Source of the DNA: Syntrophobacterales bacterium
GTDB taxonomy: Bacteria > Desulfobacterota > Syntrophia > Syntrophales > UBA5619
NCBI GenBank assembly: GCA_019429105.1
Contig: JAHYJE010000002.1
Location: 62,001-126,000 of the forward strand
DNA: 64,000 nucleotides
Reading direction: 5' to 3'
Shown here in pieces: positions 1-9,393 of this stretch. The position numbers and the translations under genes are program-made. The first letter of the stretch is position 1; every line of letters begins with the position of its first letter. The notes under the pieces were generated by a model. That model was not told where the DNA came from. It worked only from the letters and a program-made list of their open reading frames with translations, and made no database searches.

Positions 1-321
1 GTCAATTCCGGGAGGATAGCGCAGAACAACTACGATTTGGCATTATCCGACAAGCGCGGCGATTTTGTCTCGGTTGGTTACCGCTATACCAGGGACATAC
101 TCGAAGAGATAAACCTTGCAGTCAGGGCGAAACTTTTTTCTTCCCTTGATGTCTATTATATCATCAGACAAAATCAGCTTGAGCGCACGACAGTCGAATC
201 CACCGTGGGGCTGAGGTATCAGAAACAGTGCTGGGCCGTGGAGTTGACCGTTGCCGATCGCTATAACGACCGGAGCGTGATGGCATATTTTTCCCTGCTG
301 GGGTTGGGGGGGAGCAATTGA
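1..321 (+). CDS. lptD: LptD (OstA) C-terminal end, partial
   Basis: Open reading frame running in from the left edge and ending at TGA 319-321. LptD is the outer-membrane beta-barrel that inserts lipopolysaccharide into the outer leaflet. The visible ~106 residues show alternating barrel-strand patterns, and the end carries a single Cys in LRYQKQCWAVELTV followed by a LLGLGG-type terminus. Both are typical of LptD C-termini, where this Cys takes part in the disulfides. The 5' part lies outside the window, so the call rests on the tail only. Its presence implies a Gram-negative envelope. rplM follows at once but has its own promoter. Confidence 0.7.
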   Translation, partial: VNSGRIAQNNYDLALSDKRGDFVSVGYRYTRDILEEINLAVRAKLFSSLDVYYIIRQNQLERTTVESTVGLRYQKQCWAVELTVADRYNDRSVMAYFSLLGLGGSN

Positions 322-345
322 TTGAGACATTATGCAAGTTTTTGC

Positions 346-374
346 TTGACAAACAGCGACAATTTGCGTAGTTT
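346..374 (+). promoter_or_regulatory. Sigma70-type promoter for rplM-rpsI
   Basis: TTGACA at 346-351 and TAGTTT at 369-374, separated by exactly 17 bp and lying 35 nt before the rplM ATG. The -35 is a perfect consensus match. The position just after the lptD stop makes this a convincing start point for the ribosomal protein pair. Confidence 0.75.
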
Positions 375-408
375 CCACCTTTCAAATTCGTGCGTAGCAG
401 GAGAAGTA

Positions 409-837
409 ATGAAGACATATCAGGCAAAACAGGGAGAAGTTCAGCGAGACTGGTACCTCGTGGACGCCGGAGGCAAGATTCTGGGCCGGATGGCAAGCGA
501 GATAGCAGCCCGTCTGCGGGGGAAGCACAAACCGGTTTATACCCCCTATACCGATACCGGCGATTTCGTGATTGTCGTAAATGCCGGCAGTGTGGCCCTT
601 ACCGGCAAGAAGCTTACCGACAAGATTTATTATCATCATTCCGGTTATCCGGGAGGGATTAAGGCGACCGCGGCGGGGAAGATGCTCAAGGAGAAGCCCG
701 AAGAGCTGATCCGGGCGGCGGTCAGGGGAATGCTGCCGAAGAACACGCTCGGGCGCGCCATGATGAAGAAACTCAAGATCTACGCCGGCGGCGATCATCC
801 GCACGAGGCGCAGTGTCCACGGATACTTGAGTTATAG
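409..837 (+). CDS. rplM: 50S ribosomal protein L13
   Basis: A 142-residue protein, the usual bacterial L13 length. The conserved start MKTYQAK, the DWYLVDA segment, the LGRMAS block and the C-terminal [22 protein letters not shown] region all fit L13, an early-assembly large-subunit protein. The ATG at 409 is chosen because AGGAG sits at 399-403 and the family starts here; an in-frame extension upstream has no family support. rpsI follows 48 nt downstream, the standard rplM-rpsI operon order. Confidence 0.97.
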   Translation: MKTYQAKQGEVQRDWYLVDAGGKILGRMASEIAARLRGKHKPVYTPYTDTGDFVIVVNAGSVALTGKKLTDKIYYHHSGYPGGIKATAAGKMLKEKPEELIRAAVRGMLPKNTLGRAMMKKLKIYAGGDHPHEAQCPRILEL

Positions 838-885
838 TATTTTACCGCTGACAGGCTGTTCGGCGAACGTACAGGGGAGAAGCAG

Positions 886-1278
886 ATGACGGGAAAAAGT
901 TTTTACGCGACGGGAAAAAGAAAGAGCGCCATTGCCAGGGTCTATATGAAGGAGGGCACTGGAAACTGGACTGTAAACAAACGTAATTTCGACGACTACT
1001 TCACGCGGGAAAGCCTGAAGATGCTCATTCAGCAGCCGCTTGAGATAACGGGGAAAAAGGGTCTGCTCTCCTTTGATATCAGCGTTGAGGGCGGTGGAAT
1101 CGCCGGTCAGGCGGGTGCAGTCAAACATGGAATCTCCAAGGCGCTGCTTGAATATGAACCGGAATTGAGGGCTGTTCTGAAAAAGGCCGGTTTTCTGACG
1201 CGTGATTCCCGAATTAAGGAAAGAAAGAAGTATGGACAACCGGGGGCCCGGAAACGCTTCCAGTTCTCCAAGAGATAA
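886..1278 (+). CDS. rpsI: 30S ribosomal protein S9
   Basis: A 130-residue S9, normal for the family. It begins with the [13 protein letters not shown] block and ends with the conserved [11 protein letters not shown] tail, whose last basic residues contact tRNA in the ribosomal P site. A GGGGAG ribosome-binding site lies just before ATG 886. It is the second gene of the rplM-rpsI operon and is followed directly by a strong intrinsic terminator. Confidence 0.98.
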   Translation: MTGKSFYATGKRKSAIARVYMKEGTGNWTVNKRNFDDYFTRESLKMLIQQPLEITGKKGLLSFDISVEGGGIAGQAGAVKHGISKALLEYEPELRAVLKKAGFLTRDSRIKERKKYGQPGARKRFQFSKR

Positions 1279-1286
1279 ATCCCGCA

Positions 1287-1313
1287 GGGAGGCTGATCGC
1301 CTCCCTTTTTTTT
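1287..1313 (+). terminator. Intrinsic terminator of the rplM-rpsI operon
   Basis: Perfect 7-bp stem GGGAGGC (1287-1293) and GCCTCCC (1299-1305) with a 5-nt loop, followed by eight T (1306-1313). It lies 8 nt after the rpsI stop. Confidence 0.9.
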
Positions 1314-1399
1314 GGGGTGAAAATGGCGAAAAACGGCATGTAATTGGCGGGCCGCAGACGGTGTTGGAAAAGAACAAAGAGAAAAGGGAGGCAGAAAAG

Positions 1400-2437
1400 G
1401 TGATCAGGGTATGTATCTACGGCGGTAGCGGCTACACCGGTCAGGAGCTGGCGAGACTGTTGCTTGACCATCCCGGGGTAAAGGTGGTCTCAATAACCTC
1501 CCGGAGGTTTGCCGGGGTTTCTCTTGCCGATGTTTATCCGGCGCTGGCCGGGCAAACGGAGCTTGTTTACACAAACGATTCGCCGGAGGCATTGGCGAAG
1601 AACTGCGACGTGGTCTTTCTGGCCCTGCCGCACGGAGCTTCGATGGAGCTTGCCCCCATTTTCCTGAAGGCGGGCAAGAAGGTAATTGACTTAAGCGCGG
1701 ATTTCCGAATTCGCGATAAGGCTGTCTATGAGGCATGGTATCGCAAGCATTCGGCGGCGGAGCTGATTCCCGAGGCGGTTTACGGGCTTCCCGAGCTTTA
1801 TCGGGAAGATATCCGCGGCGCCAGGCTTCTTGCCAACCCCGGATGTTATCCGACCAGCGTTATTCTCGGCCTGGCGCCGGCTTTGCGTTCCCATCTGCTT
1901 GACCCGTCATCGGTCATCGCCGATTCCAAATCAGGGGTAAGCGGCTCCGGCCGGGAGCCGCAGATCGCCTCCCTGTTTTGCGAGGTTGCGGGGGGATTCA
2001 AGGCCTACAAGATTGGCGGGCATCGTCATACCCCGGAGATCGAACAGGAATTGAGCTGTCTTGCCGGTCAGCCGCTGACGATCTCCTTTACGCCGCACCT
2101 GCTGCCGTTGAAGCGGGGCATTCTCAGCACCATTTATGCAAAACTCGCAAAGGAGATCAGCGCTGAAGAGGCAACGGCCCTTTATCGGGGATTTTACGAA
2201 AAGGAACCGTTTGTCCGGATCTGCCGCACCGGTCAGTTTCCCAATATCTCCTCCGTCGCCGGCTCCAATTTTTGCGATATCGGAGTGACGGTTGACAAAA
2301 GGACAAACCGGCTGATCGTGGTTTCGGTAATCGATAACCTGATCAAAGGCGCCTCCGGTCAGGCGATCCAGAACATGAATCTGATGTGCGATCTTCCGGA
2401 AGGAAGCGGCCTGCCCAAGTCAGGCCTGTACCCGTGA
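1400..2437 (+). CDS. argC: N-acetyl-gamma-glutamyl-phosphate reductase
   Basis: 345 residues when started at GTG 1400, the family length. It catalyses the NADPH-dependent reduction of N-acetylglutamyl phosphate in arginine synthesis. The N-terminal nucleotide-binding loop GGSGYTG (residues 8-14) and the catalytic Cys149 in NPGCYPT are intact, as is the GHRHTPE segment. A GGGAGG ribosome-binding sequence sits about 9 nt before GTG; the reading frame extends further upstream but without family similarity. cysS follows 15 nt later, so the two are probably co-transcribed. Confidence 0.95.
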   Translation: MIRVCIYGGSGYTGQELARLLLDHPGVKVVSITSRRFAGVSLADVYPALAGQTELVYTNDSPEALAKNCDVVFLALPHGASMELAPIFLKAGKKVIDLSADFRIRDKAVYEAWYRKHSAAELIPEAVYGLPELYREDIRGARLLANPGCYPTSVILGLAPALRSHLLDPSSVIADSKSGVSGSGREPQIASLFCEVAGGFKAYKIGGHRHTPEIEQELSCLAGQPLTISFTPHLLPLKRGILSTIYAKLAKEISAEEATALYRGFYEKEPFVRICRTGQFPNISSVAGSNFCDIGVTVDKRTNRLIVVSVIDNLIKGASGQAIQNMNLMCDLPEGSGLPKSGLYP

Positions 2438-2452
2438 AAAGCAGGAGGAGAA

Positions 2453-3904
2453 ATGAGTCTGAAAATATATAACACCCAGTCGCGCAAAAAGGAGGAGTTC
2501 CAGCCGCTCACGCCTGGCCGGGTGGGGATTTACGTCTGCGGGATCACGGCTTACGATCTGTGCCATGTCGGCCACGCCCGCTCGGCGGTCGTTTTTGATG
2601 TGATAACCCGCTATCTGCGCTACCGCGGCTATGAGGCAACCTATGTGAAGAACTTCACCGACGTGGACGACAAGATTATCGACAAGGCAAAACGGGAAGG
2701 AAGCGACATCCGTGAGATCGCCGAGCGTTATATCCTTGAGCACGACGAGGATATGCAGAAACTGCGGGTTGCCCCCCCCACCTTCACCCCCCGGGCTACC
2801 GAGAACATTGAGGGAATGATCAGCCTTGTTTCCGCCCTGATGGAAAAGGGGTTGGCCTATTCAAGCGACGGCGATGTTTATTATTCCGTAGAGGCGTTTC
2901 CGGAATACGGGAAGCTCTCCGGCCGGAATCTCGAAGAAATGACTGCCGGCGCTCGCGTTGATGTGAACGAAAAAAAGAGAAATCCGTTTGATTTTGCCCT
3001 CTGGAAGGCAAGCAAGGAGGGAGAGCCATGGTGGGACAGCCCCTGGGGCAAGGGGCGCCCAGGATGGCACCTCGAATGTTCGGTGATGAGCCAGCGCTAT
3101 CTCGGCGAAACGTTTGACATTCATGGGGGAGGGGAGGATTTGATCTTTCCTCATCACGAAAATGAGATCGCCCAGTCGGAAGGGGCAACCGGCAAGACCT
3201 TCGCCCGCTACTGGATGCACAATGGCTTTGTCCGGGTGAACAGTGAAAAGATGTCAAAATCACTGGGTAATTTTTTTACGATCCGGGAAATTATCGAACA
3301 GTATCATCCCGAAGTGCTCCGGTTTTTCCTGTTGCAGAGTCATTACCGGAGCCCGGTTGATTTTTCCGATACCGCCCTCAATGAGGCGCGGCAGGGGATG
3401 AACCGCTTTTACGCGACGCTGAAGGCGCTTGTGGAGATTGCCCCGGAAAAGGGGTTTGCAGCTGTGTCGGGAGGGGCGCTGGTCGTTGAAGATGAGGAAG
3501 GGCTCCGGGAGCTCTTTATCGAGGCGATGGACGATGATTTCAACACGGCGCGGGCCATTGGCCACCTCTTTGATGCCGTGCGGGCGGTTAACGCCTATCT
3601 TGCCGATAAGAAGAAGCTCGTTTCGCCGGTCTTTGCCATGCAGATGCGGGATCTCTTTTTGGAATTGGGAAAGGTGCTGGGGATTTTTCTGGAGGATCCG
3701 GAAACCTATTTCCGTGAGGACCGGCTGCGGGAGGCAAAAAAACGGGGTCTGGATGTTGCCGCGATTGAAGAGCTGATCGTAAAGCGCCGAGAGGCCCGGT
3801 CGGCAAAGGATTGGCCGAAGGCCGACGAGCTGCGCAAAGAACTGGCCGGCATGGGCGTCGTTATTCAGGATAAGGCTGATTCCACGACATGGGCGATAGA
3901 ATAG
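2453..3904 (+). CDS. cysS: Cysteinyl-tRNA synthetase
   Basis: A 483-residue class I aminoacyl-tRNA synthetase charging tRNA-Cys. Cys29 in YVCGITAYD is the first zinc ligand, the HIGH signature appears as HVGH (residues 38-41), and KMSKS is present in EKMSKSLGNF. The zinc-site GGGEDLIFPHHENE segment is also conserved. Full length, with AGGAG just upstream of the ATG. A 64-nt gap separates it from the menaquinone genes on the same strand. Confidence 0.97.
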   Translation: MSLKIYNTQSRKKEEFQPLTPGRVGIYVCGITAYDLCHVGHARSAVVFDVITRYLRYRGYEATYVKNFTDVDDKIIDKAKREGSDIREIAERYILEHDEDMQKLRVAPPTFTPRATENIEGMISLVSALMEKGLAYSSDGDVYYSVEAFPEYGKLSGRNLEEMTAGARVDVNEKKRNPFDFALWKASKEGEPWWDSPWGKGRPGWHLECSVMSQRYLGETFDIHGGGEDLIFPHHENEIAQSEGATGKTFARYWMHNGFVRVNSEKMSKSLGNFFTIREIIEQYHPEVLRFFLLQSHYRSPVDFSDTALNEARQGMNRFYATLKALVEIAPEKGFAAVSGGALVVEDEEGLRELFIEAMDDDFNTARAIGHLFDAVRAVNAYLADKKKLVSPVFAMQMRDLFLELGKVLGIFLEDPETYFREDRLREAKKRGLDVAAIEELIVKRREARSAKDWPKADELRKELAGMGVVIQDKADSTTWAIE

Positions 3905-3968
3905 CCCGCCCCGGACGCGACTTTAGCGTGTCCCTCCAAGCTTATAAACATTTCGGGAAATCCACGGC

Positions 3969-5075
3969 ATGAGTGCAAATTTTGTGGACAGGATAAGGAA
4001 CAAGAACCTCCGGCTGATCGCCGCCAAGGTTGCCGACGAGAGCCCGGTAAATGAAACCGAGGCCCTTTACATGCTTGAAACCAGCGATATTCTCGAGCTG
4101 GGAGTAATTGCCGATTACTTGCGACGGAAGCTCAACGGCGATGCCGCCTATTATGAAGTCAACATGAATCTCAATTACACCAATGTCTGCGAATTGCGCT
4201 GCCCCTTGTGCGCCTTTTCGCGGGGAGATAAAGACCCGGACGCATACACATTCTCGCTCGCTGAGATCGAAGAGAGGGTGCGCGCGGCAAATTCCTTCGG
4301 CATCGACGAGGTGCATATTGTGGGCGGGCTGAATCCGGCCCTGAAGATAGAGTATTTCGAGCAGATGCTAAGGCGGATCAAGGCGATTAATCCGGAAATT
4401 TTTATCGTGGCCTTTACCGCCGTTGAATACGATTATTTCTCCCGGCTAAACGGCATTTCCGTGGAAGAGGTGTTCACGCGCCTCCGGAGCGCCGGCTTGG
4501 GCGCGCTTCCCGGCGGGGGGGCGGAGGTCTTTTCCCCCCGGGTAAGAAAGAGGATCGCGCCGTTGAAGATCCCGGGTACGCGCTGGATAGAGGTGATGCG
4601 GATTGCCCATTCGCTTGGTCTGAAGACGAATGCGACGCTGCTTTACAACCATCTGGAAACCCCGGAAGAGATCGTCGCTCACCTGTCCATGCTCCGCGCC
4701 CTTCAGGATGAGACCGGTGGCTTCAAGACCTTTGTCCCGCTCCCCTTTCACGAATCCAACACCGCTATCCGCGCCCGGCGCTCTCAAACCACCGGCTTCG
4801 GCGATGTCCGCCTGTTTGCCGCCAGCCGCATTTTTCTTGCCAACGTCCCCCATCTGAAGGCGCTGTGGATGTATCTGGGCGACAAGATGGCGCAGATGCT
4901 GCTCCATTTCGGGGTCGATGATCTGGGGGGAACCTATCATTATGAAAAGGTTGTTCATGCCGCCGGGGCAAAAACGTCCGATGTCGGCAGTGAGGCGAGT
5001 TTGAGAAAACTCATTGAAGCTTCAGGGTTCAGGCCGGTCCGGGCGGCGGCTAACTACCAGGAAAGGAAAAGCTGA
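3969..5075 (+). CDS. mqnE: Aminofutalosine synthase (radical SAM)
   Basis: A 368-residue radical SAM enzyme of the futalosine menaquinone pathway. It joins the MqnA product, 3-[(1-carboxyvinyl)oxy]benzoate, to the adenosyl radical to give aminofutalosine. Cys74, Cys78 and Cys81 form the CxxxCxxC cluster motif, followed by the GGLNP and TNATLLYNH segments typical of the family. Its stop codon overlaps the mqnA start (TGATG), so translation is coupled. MqnE and MqnC are related; the FTAVEYDYFSR block and the partner gene order favour MqnE here. Confidence 0.9.
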   Translation: MSANFVDRIRNKNLRLIAAKVADESPVNETEALYMLETSDILELGVIADYLRRKLNGDAAYYEVNMNLNYTNVCELRCPLCAFSRGDKDPDAYTFSLAEIEERVRAANSFGIDEVHIVGGLNPALKIEYFEQMLRRIKAINPEIFIVAFTAVEYDYFSRLNGISVEEVFTRLRSAGLGALPGGGAEVFSPRVRKRIAPLKIPGTRWIEVMRIAHSLGLKTNATLLYNHLETPEEIVAHLSMLRALQDETGGFKTFVPLPFHESNTAIRARRSQTTGFGDVRLFAASRIFLANVPHLKALWMYLGDKMAQMLLHFGVDDLGGTYHYEKVVHAAGAKTSDVGSEASLRKLIEASGFRPVRAAANYQERKS

Positions 5076-5893
5076 TGAAGCTCGGCTATATAGATTATTT
5101 GAACTGCTACCCGTTTTATTATCAGATGTTTGAAGGGGCGCCGCCTGCCGGTGTAGAGGTGGTCCCGGGTTACCCCAGCGAGCTCAACCGGATGATGGCG
5201 GAGGAGAAGCTGGACATGAGCCCGGTCTCCGCCGCGATGTATCCGGAACTGGCCGACAGGGTCTTGCTGTTGCCCGATTTCTGCCTCAGCTCCGTCGGCT
5301 ATGTCCATTCGGTGATCCTTTCGAGCAACATGCCGATTGAGGATCTGGACAAAAAACGGATCGGTCTGACCAGCGCCTCCAAGACTTCGGTGATTATTCT
5401 GAAAATACTCCTTTCCCGGTATTATCGGATAGAGCCCCGGTATGTTCCGACCGCCCCCAATCCCTCGCTTAAAGACGCAGGCGTTGATGCGGCGCTGATT
5501 ATCGGCAATGAGGCGATGATGGGGGAGATGGCGCCCTATACTTACGATCTGGGGGATTTATGGATGAGGAAAACTAATCATCCCGTGGTGTTTGCCGTTT
5601 TTGCCGTCAATAAAAGACTGCTGGAGAAAAATTCCGCTGTCGTGGCCGCAGTTGTGGAATCCTACAGAAAATCACTGGTTCTGCTCGCCGAGAAGCGCGA
5701 GACGGTGATCCGGAGGGCCGCGGAAAGATACCCGCTTGTTCACTACGATATTGATGCCTACTACCGGGTGTTGAAATACAATTTTACCCCTTCTTTGCGG
5801 GAGGCGTTTTCCTTTTATCTGCAAAGCGCCGCGGAAATGGGATTGCTTAAGAAAACAGCGGGGGAGGCTTTCCTGGGACCGTTGAAAGAATAA
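5075..5893 (+). CDS. mqnA: Chorismate dehydratase
   Basis: A 272-residue periplasmic-binding-fold enzyme that removes water from chorismate to start the futalosine route. It opens with LGYIDYLNCYPFYYQ, the MqnA signature, and carries the GLTSASKTSV and ALIIGNEA segments. The ATG overlaps the mqnE TGA by one base. No signal peptide is seen, as expected for a cytosolic enzyme. It is related to MqnD, but the start motif and gene position separate the two. Confidence 0.92.
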   Translation: MKLGYIDYLNCYPFYYQMFEGAPPAGVEVVPGYPSELNRMMAEEKLDMSPVSAAMYPELADRVLLLPDFCLSSVGYVHSVILSSNMPIEDLDKKRIGLTSASKTSVIILKILLSRYYRIEPRYVPTAPNPSLKDAGVDAALIIGNEAMMGEMAPYTYDLGDLWMRKTNHPVVFAVFAVNKRLLEKNSAVVAAVVESYRKSLVLLAEKRETVIRRAAERYPLVHYDIDAYYRVLKYNFTPSLREAFSFYLQSAAEMGLLKKTAGEAFLGPLKE

Positions 5894-5919
5894 CAACGGG
5901 CGTTGTGCAGGGGTACGGC

Positions 5920-6981
5920 ATGAATGAACTTAATGAAAAGATCTATGCAGGAAAGCGGCTCAGCGCAGAAGAGGCCCTGAACCTTTTTGACTGGGACATA
6001 CTGGAGCTGGGCAGGGCGGCCGACTTCCGGACGCGGCTGGCTGTGCCCGGCGCTGAGGTCGGATTCATCATCGATCGGATTATAAATTTTACCAATGTCT
6101 GCGAAGCCGAATGCAGTTTTTGTGCTTTCCACGCCCGGGCCGGTCAAATAGAGCCTTATGAACTCACCAACGAAGTGATTCTGAGCAAAGTAGCAGAACT
6201 GGTTGAAAGCGGAGGCACGCAGGTGATGCTGCAGGGGGGGCTCAATCCCCGCTATGCACTGGATGACTTGACCGCGATGGTGCGGGCGATCAAAGACCGT
6301 TTCCCCGGGGTGACGCTCCACTCCTTCTCGCCGGCGGAGCTCGTGTACGCCGCCCGCCGTTCGGGATTTTCCGTTGCTCATGTTATAGAAGTCCTGAAGG
6401 AGGCGGGTCTTGATTCCGTTCCCGGCGCCTCCGACATCCTTGTGGAGCGGGTGCGCAAGCTGGTCAGTCCCCGGAAAATTTCTGTCGGGGAGTGGGTGGA
6501 GACAATGGAGTCCCTGCATCGGTGCGGCCTGAAATCAAGCGCGACGATGACCTACGGGTTGGGAGAAACCCGGGCGGAGCGGATCGCGCATCTAAGCGTC
6601 ATCCGGGGTCTGCAGGATCGCACCGGCATGATTCGGGCTTTTATCCCCTGGTCCTTTTCCCCAGCCCAGACGCGGATGGAAAATGTTGCTGCGGCCACCG
6701 GAATGGACTACCTGCGGATCGTCGCCATTGCCCGTATTTTTCTCGACAATGTCCGCTATCTCCAGGCCGGCTGGCTGACCGAGGGGATGAAAATGGCGCA
6801 GCTCGCCCTGACGATGGGGGCAAACGACATGGGCGGGGTGCTTACCGAAGAGGTGGTGGTAGGGGCGACGGGGCTGAAAAACAAAACCAGCATGGACGAG
6901 ATGATCGACATCATCAGGGATGCCGGACGGATTCCCATCCAGCGGGATTCGGATTACCGGCAGATCAGGTCATTTGCATGA
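5920..6981 (+). CDS. mqnC: Cyclic dehypoxanthine futalosine synthase (radical SAM)
   Basis: 353 residues from ATG 5920. It cyclises dehypoxanthine futalosine, the step after MqnB. Cys61, Cys65 and Cys68 form the radical SAM CxxxCxxC motif in NVCEAECSFC. The QGGLNP block, SSATMTYGLGE and the ANDMGG ending are typical. A GTG at 5905 could add five residues, but CAGGGG precedes the ATG at good spacing. The gene ends with an ATGA overlap into mqnD. Confidence 0.92.
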   Translation: MNELNEKIYAGKRLSAEEALNLFDWDILELGRAADFRTRLAVPGAEVGFIIDRIINFTNVCEAECSFCAFHARAGQIEPYELTNEVILSKVAELVESGGTQVMLQGGLNPRYALDDLTAMVRAIKDRFPGVTLHSFSPAELVYAARRSGFSVAHVIEVLKEAGLDSVPGASDILVERVRKLVSPRKISVGEWVETMESLHRCGLKSSATMTYGLGETRAERIAHLSVIRGLQDRTGMIRAFIPWSFSPAQTRMENVAAATGMDYLRIVAIARIFLDNVRYLQAGWLTEGMKMAQLALTMGANDMGGVLTEEVVVGATGLKNKTSMDEMIDIIRDAGRIPIQRDSDYRQIRSFA

Positions 6982-7787
6982 GCGAAACAATAGAACTTGA
7001 CATCGGTTTTTCACCCTGCCCGAACGATACGTTTATCTTCGATGCGCTTGTCAATAAGAGAATAGACGCAACTCCCTATCTCTTTCATCCCCGGATTGCG
7101 GACGTGGAGGAGCTCAATGAGAAGGCCTTTTCCGGCGGTTGGCAGGTTACAAAGCTGTCGTTTTATGCGTATCTGCTCCTGGGCGGGCGCTATCTGCTGC
7201 TGGATGCGGGGGCGGCCCTCGGCTATGGCTGCGGGCCGCTTTTGGTCGCCGGGACTTCTTTCAAGTCACTCGCAGGCGCCCGGATCGCCGTCCCCGGACG
7301 TTACACGACTGCTTATCTGCTCTTGCAGCTCTGGATGGGGGGCGCAAAGCAGGCGAAGGTCGAGTTTGCGAGATTTGACGAGATACTCCCCGGCATTGCC
7401 GCTGGCCGGTTTGACGCGGGACTGATCATTCATGAGGGGCGATTCGTCTATCAAAGGTACAACTGCTCCTCCCTGGTTGACCTGGGTAAGTGGTGGGAGC
7501 AGGAAACGGGGCTGCCGATTCCGCTGGGCTGCATAGCCATCCGCCGCGACATGGCTTCTAATCAGGAGGCCGTTTCCGCCCTCATTCGCGATTCGGTTCT
7601 TTATGCGCGGAAACACCCCGCCGCGGGACGGGATTTTATCAAGGAACACGCCCGGGAGCTGGACGATAAGGTAACGGCAGAGCACATCGCACTGTACGTC
7701 AATGATTTTACGCTGTCTCTCGGTTCCGCGGGCAAGGACGCCATATCCGTCCTGAAAGAGAGGGCAGAGCGTTGGAAACTCCTTTAA
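6978..7787 (+). CDS. mqnD: 1,4-dihydroxy-6-naphthoate synthase
   Basis: 269 residues. It converts cyclic dehypoxanthine futalosine to 1,4-dihydroxy-6-naphthoate. The start IGFSPCPNDTFIFDAL is diagnostic, and the catalytic-region LIIHEGRF and PIPLGCIAIRR segments follow. The ATG at 6978 overlaps the mqnC stop in ATGA; a longer upstream in-frame stretch lies within mqnC and is not real. The next gene begins inside its 3' end. Confidence 0.93.
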   Translation: MSETIELDIGFSPCPNDTFIFDALVNKRIDATPYLFHPRIADVEELNEKAFSGGWQVTKLSFYAYLLLGGRYLLLDAGAALGYGCGPLLVAGTSFKSLAGARIAVPGRYTTAYLLLQLWMGGAKQAKVEFARFDEILPGIAAGRFDAGLIIHEGRFVYQRYNCSSLVDLGKWWEQETGLPIPLGCIAIRRDMASNQEAVSALIRDSVLYARKHPAAGRDFIKEHARELDDKVTAEHIALYVNDFTLSLGSAGKDAISVLKERAERWKLL

Positions 7788-8452
7788 CAGGGCTGGTAAT
7801 GGCGACAATGACGGAGGCGGCGCCCCTGATCAGAGGGCTGGCGCTTGCCGAAATAGCCAGTTCGCCGTTTCGGATCTTCAAGGATTCAAGAATGGCGTTG
7901 GTCATATCCGGAATAGGCAAGGTCAATGCCGCGATGGCAGGCGCCTGGCTTATTCAGGGCTTTCGGCCTTATCTGATCTGCAATATCGGCGCCGCCGGGG
8001 CTCTTGACGAGAAAAGCGAATTGGGCGCGCTCTACCATATAAGTAAAATAATCGAGCCGGATCGGCCTGATCTCCGGACGGGGGTTTTTATGGAGCACGT
8101 TCCTGATGTTCTGGAAGGCTTTGCCATGGCATCGCTTGCCACTCAGGATCGGCCGCTACGGACGGCGGAAGAGAGAAAAGGGGTCGCTGGGCTTGCCGAT
8201 CTCGTCGATATGGAGGGGGCCGCCCTTGTCCAGACCGCCCGCCGTTTTGGTCTGGGCTGCTTTATCTTCAAATTTGTTTCCGATACCCCGGAGCATGACC
8301 AAAGAAGCGCCATCATAAAAAACATCGAGCGACTCCGCGATGTCCAGTTGCGTTTTTTCGAGTATCTGGTCTTGCCTGCTCTGCCCAAGGCAGATAGCCC
8401 GGAGCGGCGGGAATGGGTCACAGTGGCTGCCAATAACAGCAGCAAGGTTTAG
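7772..8452 (+). CDS. mqnB: Futalosine hydrolase (MTA/SAH nucleosidase family)
   Basis: About 226 residues of the purine nucleosidase fold. Its expected role is to release hypoxanthine or adenine from (amino)futalosine. The core SGIGKVNAA, CNIGAAGAL and VDMEGAA motifs match the family; the Glu in DMEGA is the substrate-binding residue and the Asp in FVSDTPEHD the catalytic acid region. The start is uncertain: TTG 7772, used here, keeps the whole first beta-strand and overlaps mqnD by 16 nt, while ATG 7799 would truncate it. Substrate preference cannot be read from sequence alone. Confidence 0.82.
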   Translation: METPLTGLVMATMTEAAPLIRGLALAEIASSPFRIFKDSRMALVISGIGKVNAAMAGAWLIQGFRPYLICNIGAAGALDEKSELGALYHISKIIEPDRPDLRTGVFMEHVPDVLEGFAMASLATQDRPLRTAEERKGVAGLADLVDMEGAALVQTARRFGLGCFIFKFVSDTPEHDQRSAIIKNIERLRDVQLRFFEYLVLPALPKADSPERREWVTVAANNSSKV

Positions 8453-8458
8453 TCAGCG

Positions 8459-9319
8459 ATGAAAATATTCTCCCAAGCCGTGGTTTATTCACGGATGATA
8501 AAATTTTCCCATACGATCTTCGCCCTGCCGTTTGCCCTTTCCGCGGTTGTCCTGGTGCAGGCGACAAGTCCGCTCGCTCTTAAAACCGTATTTTGGATTG
8601 TAATTGCGATGGCGGCCGCCCGGTCGGCCGCGATGGGGTTCAACCGCATCGCCGATGCCGAACTGGATGCAACGAATCCGCGCACCGCCATCCGGGAGAT
8701 TCCCCGGGGCGCTATTTCCAAACGGGAGGCCGCCTTCTTTACCTTTTTTTCCAGCCTGGTTTTCATCATTGCTTCCGGGGCGCTATCCATTTTATGTTTC
8801 TGGCTTTCCTTCCCTGTGCTGGCGTTTGTTTTTGCCTATTCCTATACGAAAAGATTTACCTGGATTGCCCATCTGTTTCTGGGAGTTGCCATCGGAATTG
8901 CCCCGATGGCCGTCTGGGTGGCGGCGACCGGGAAAATGCCCGGGGCGATCTCGGTGCTGAGTCTGGCGCTTATGACCTACATCGCCGGTTTCGATATTCT
9001 TTACGCCTGCCAGGATGTTGAGTTTGATCACAAGCAGGGCCTTTATTCCATCCCGGTTTATTTCGGCGTCAGAAAGGCGATGATCATCTCGGGGCTGCTG
9101 CATGCGGCAAGCGTACTGTCGCTCGCGGGTCTCTACTGGCTGTTTCCGTTGAACCATATCTACCTTGTATTCGTTGCCGTTATCGGGATTCTTTTTATTG
9201 TAGAGCATCGGCTTGTCAATCCCGGCGACCTTTCCAAAATTGACATCGCCTTTTTCAATGTCAACAGCGTTATTTCGCTGCTCGTGCTGGCGGCGATTTT
9301 TCTGGGGACTGTATTATGA
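8459..9319 (+). CDS. mqnP: UbiA-family prenyltransferase of the menaquinone pathway
   Basis: A 286-residue polytopic membrane protein with about eight or nine hydrophobic segments. It should attach the polyprenyl chain to the dihydroxynaphthoate ring. The two Asp-rich prenyl-diphosphate motifs are present: N62-D66-D70 in NRIADAELD and D186-D190 in YACQDVEFD. Sequence alone resembles 4-hydroxybenzoate prenyltransferases, but its place inside the mqn run, 6 nt after mqnB, argues for MqnP. Confidence 0.85.
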   Translation: MKIFSQAVVYSRMIKFSHTIFALPFALSAVVLVQATSPLALKTVFWIVIAMAAARSAAMGFNRIADAELDATNPRTAIREIPRGAISKREAAFFTFFSSLVFIIASGALSILCFWLSFPVLAFVFAYSYTKRFTWIAHLFLGVAIGIAPMAVWVAATGKMPGAISVLSLALMTYIAGFDILYACQDVEFDHKQGLYSIPVYFGVRKAMIISGLLHAASVLSLAGLYWLFPLNHIYLVFVAVIGILFIVEHRLVNPGDLSKIDIAFFNVNSVISLLVLAAIFLGTVL

Positions 9320-9393
9320 AGCAATAAGAATGCTCAATTTACCGGAGGGACGCGCTCCCTCATCAGGGTTTCATTGGGAAGTGGGTAAACGCG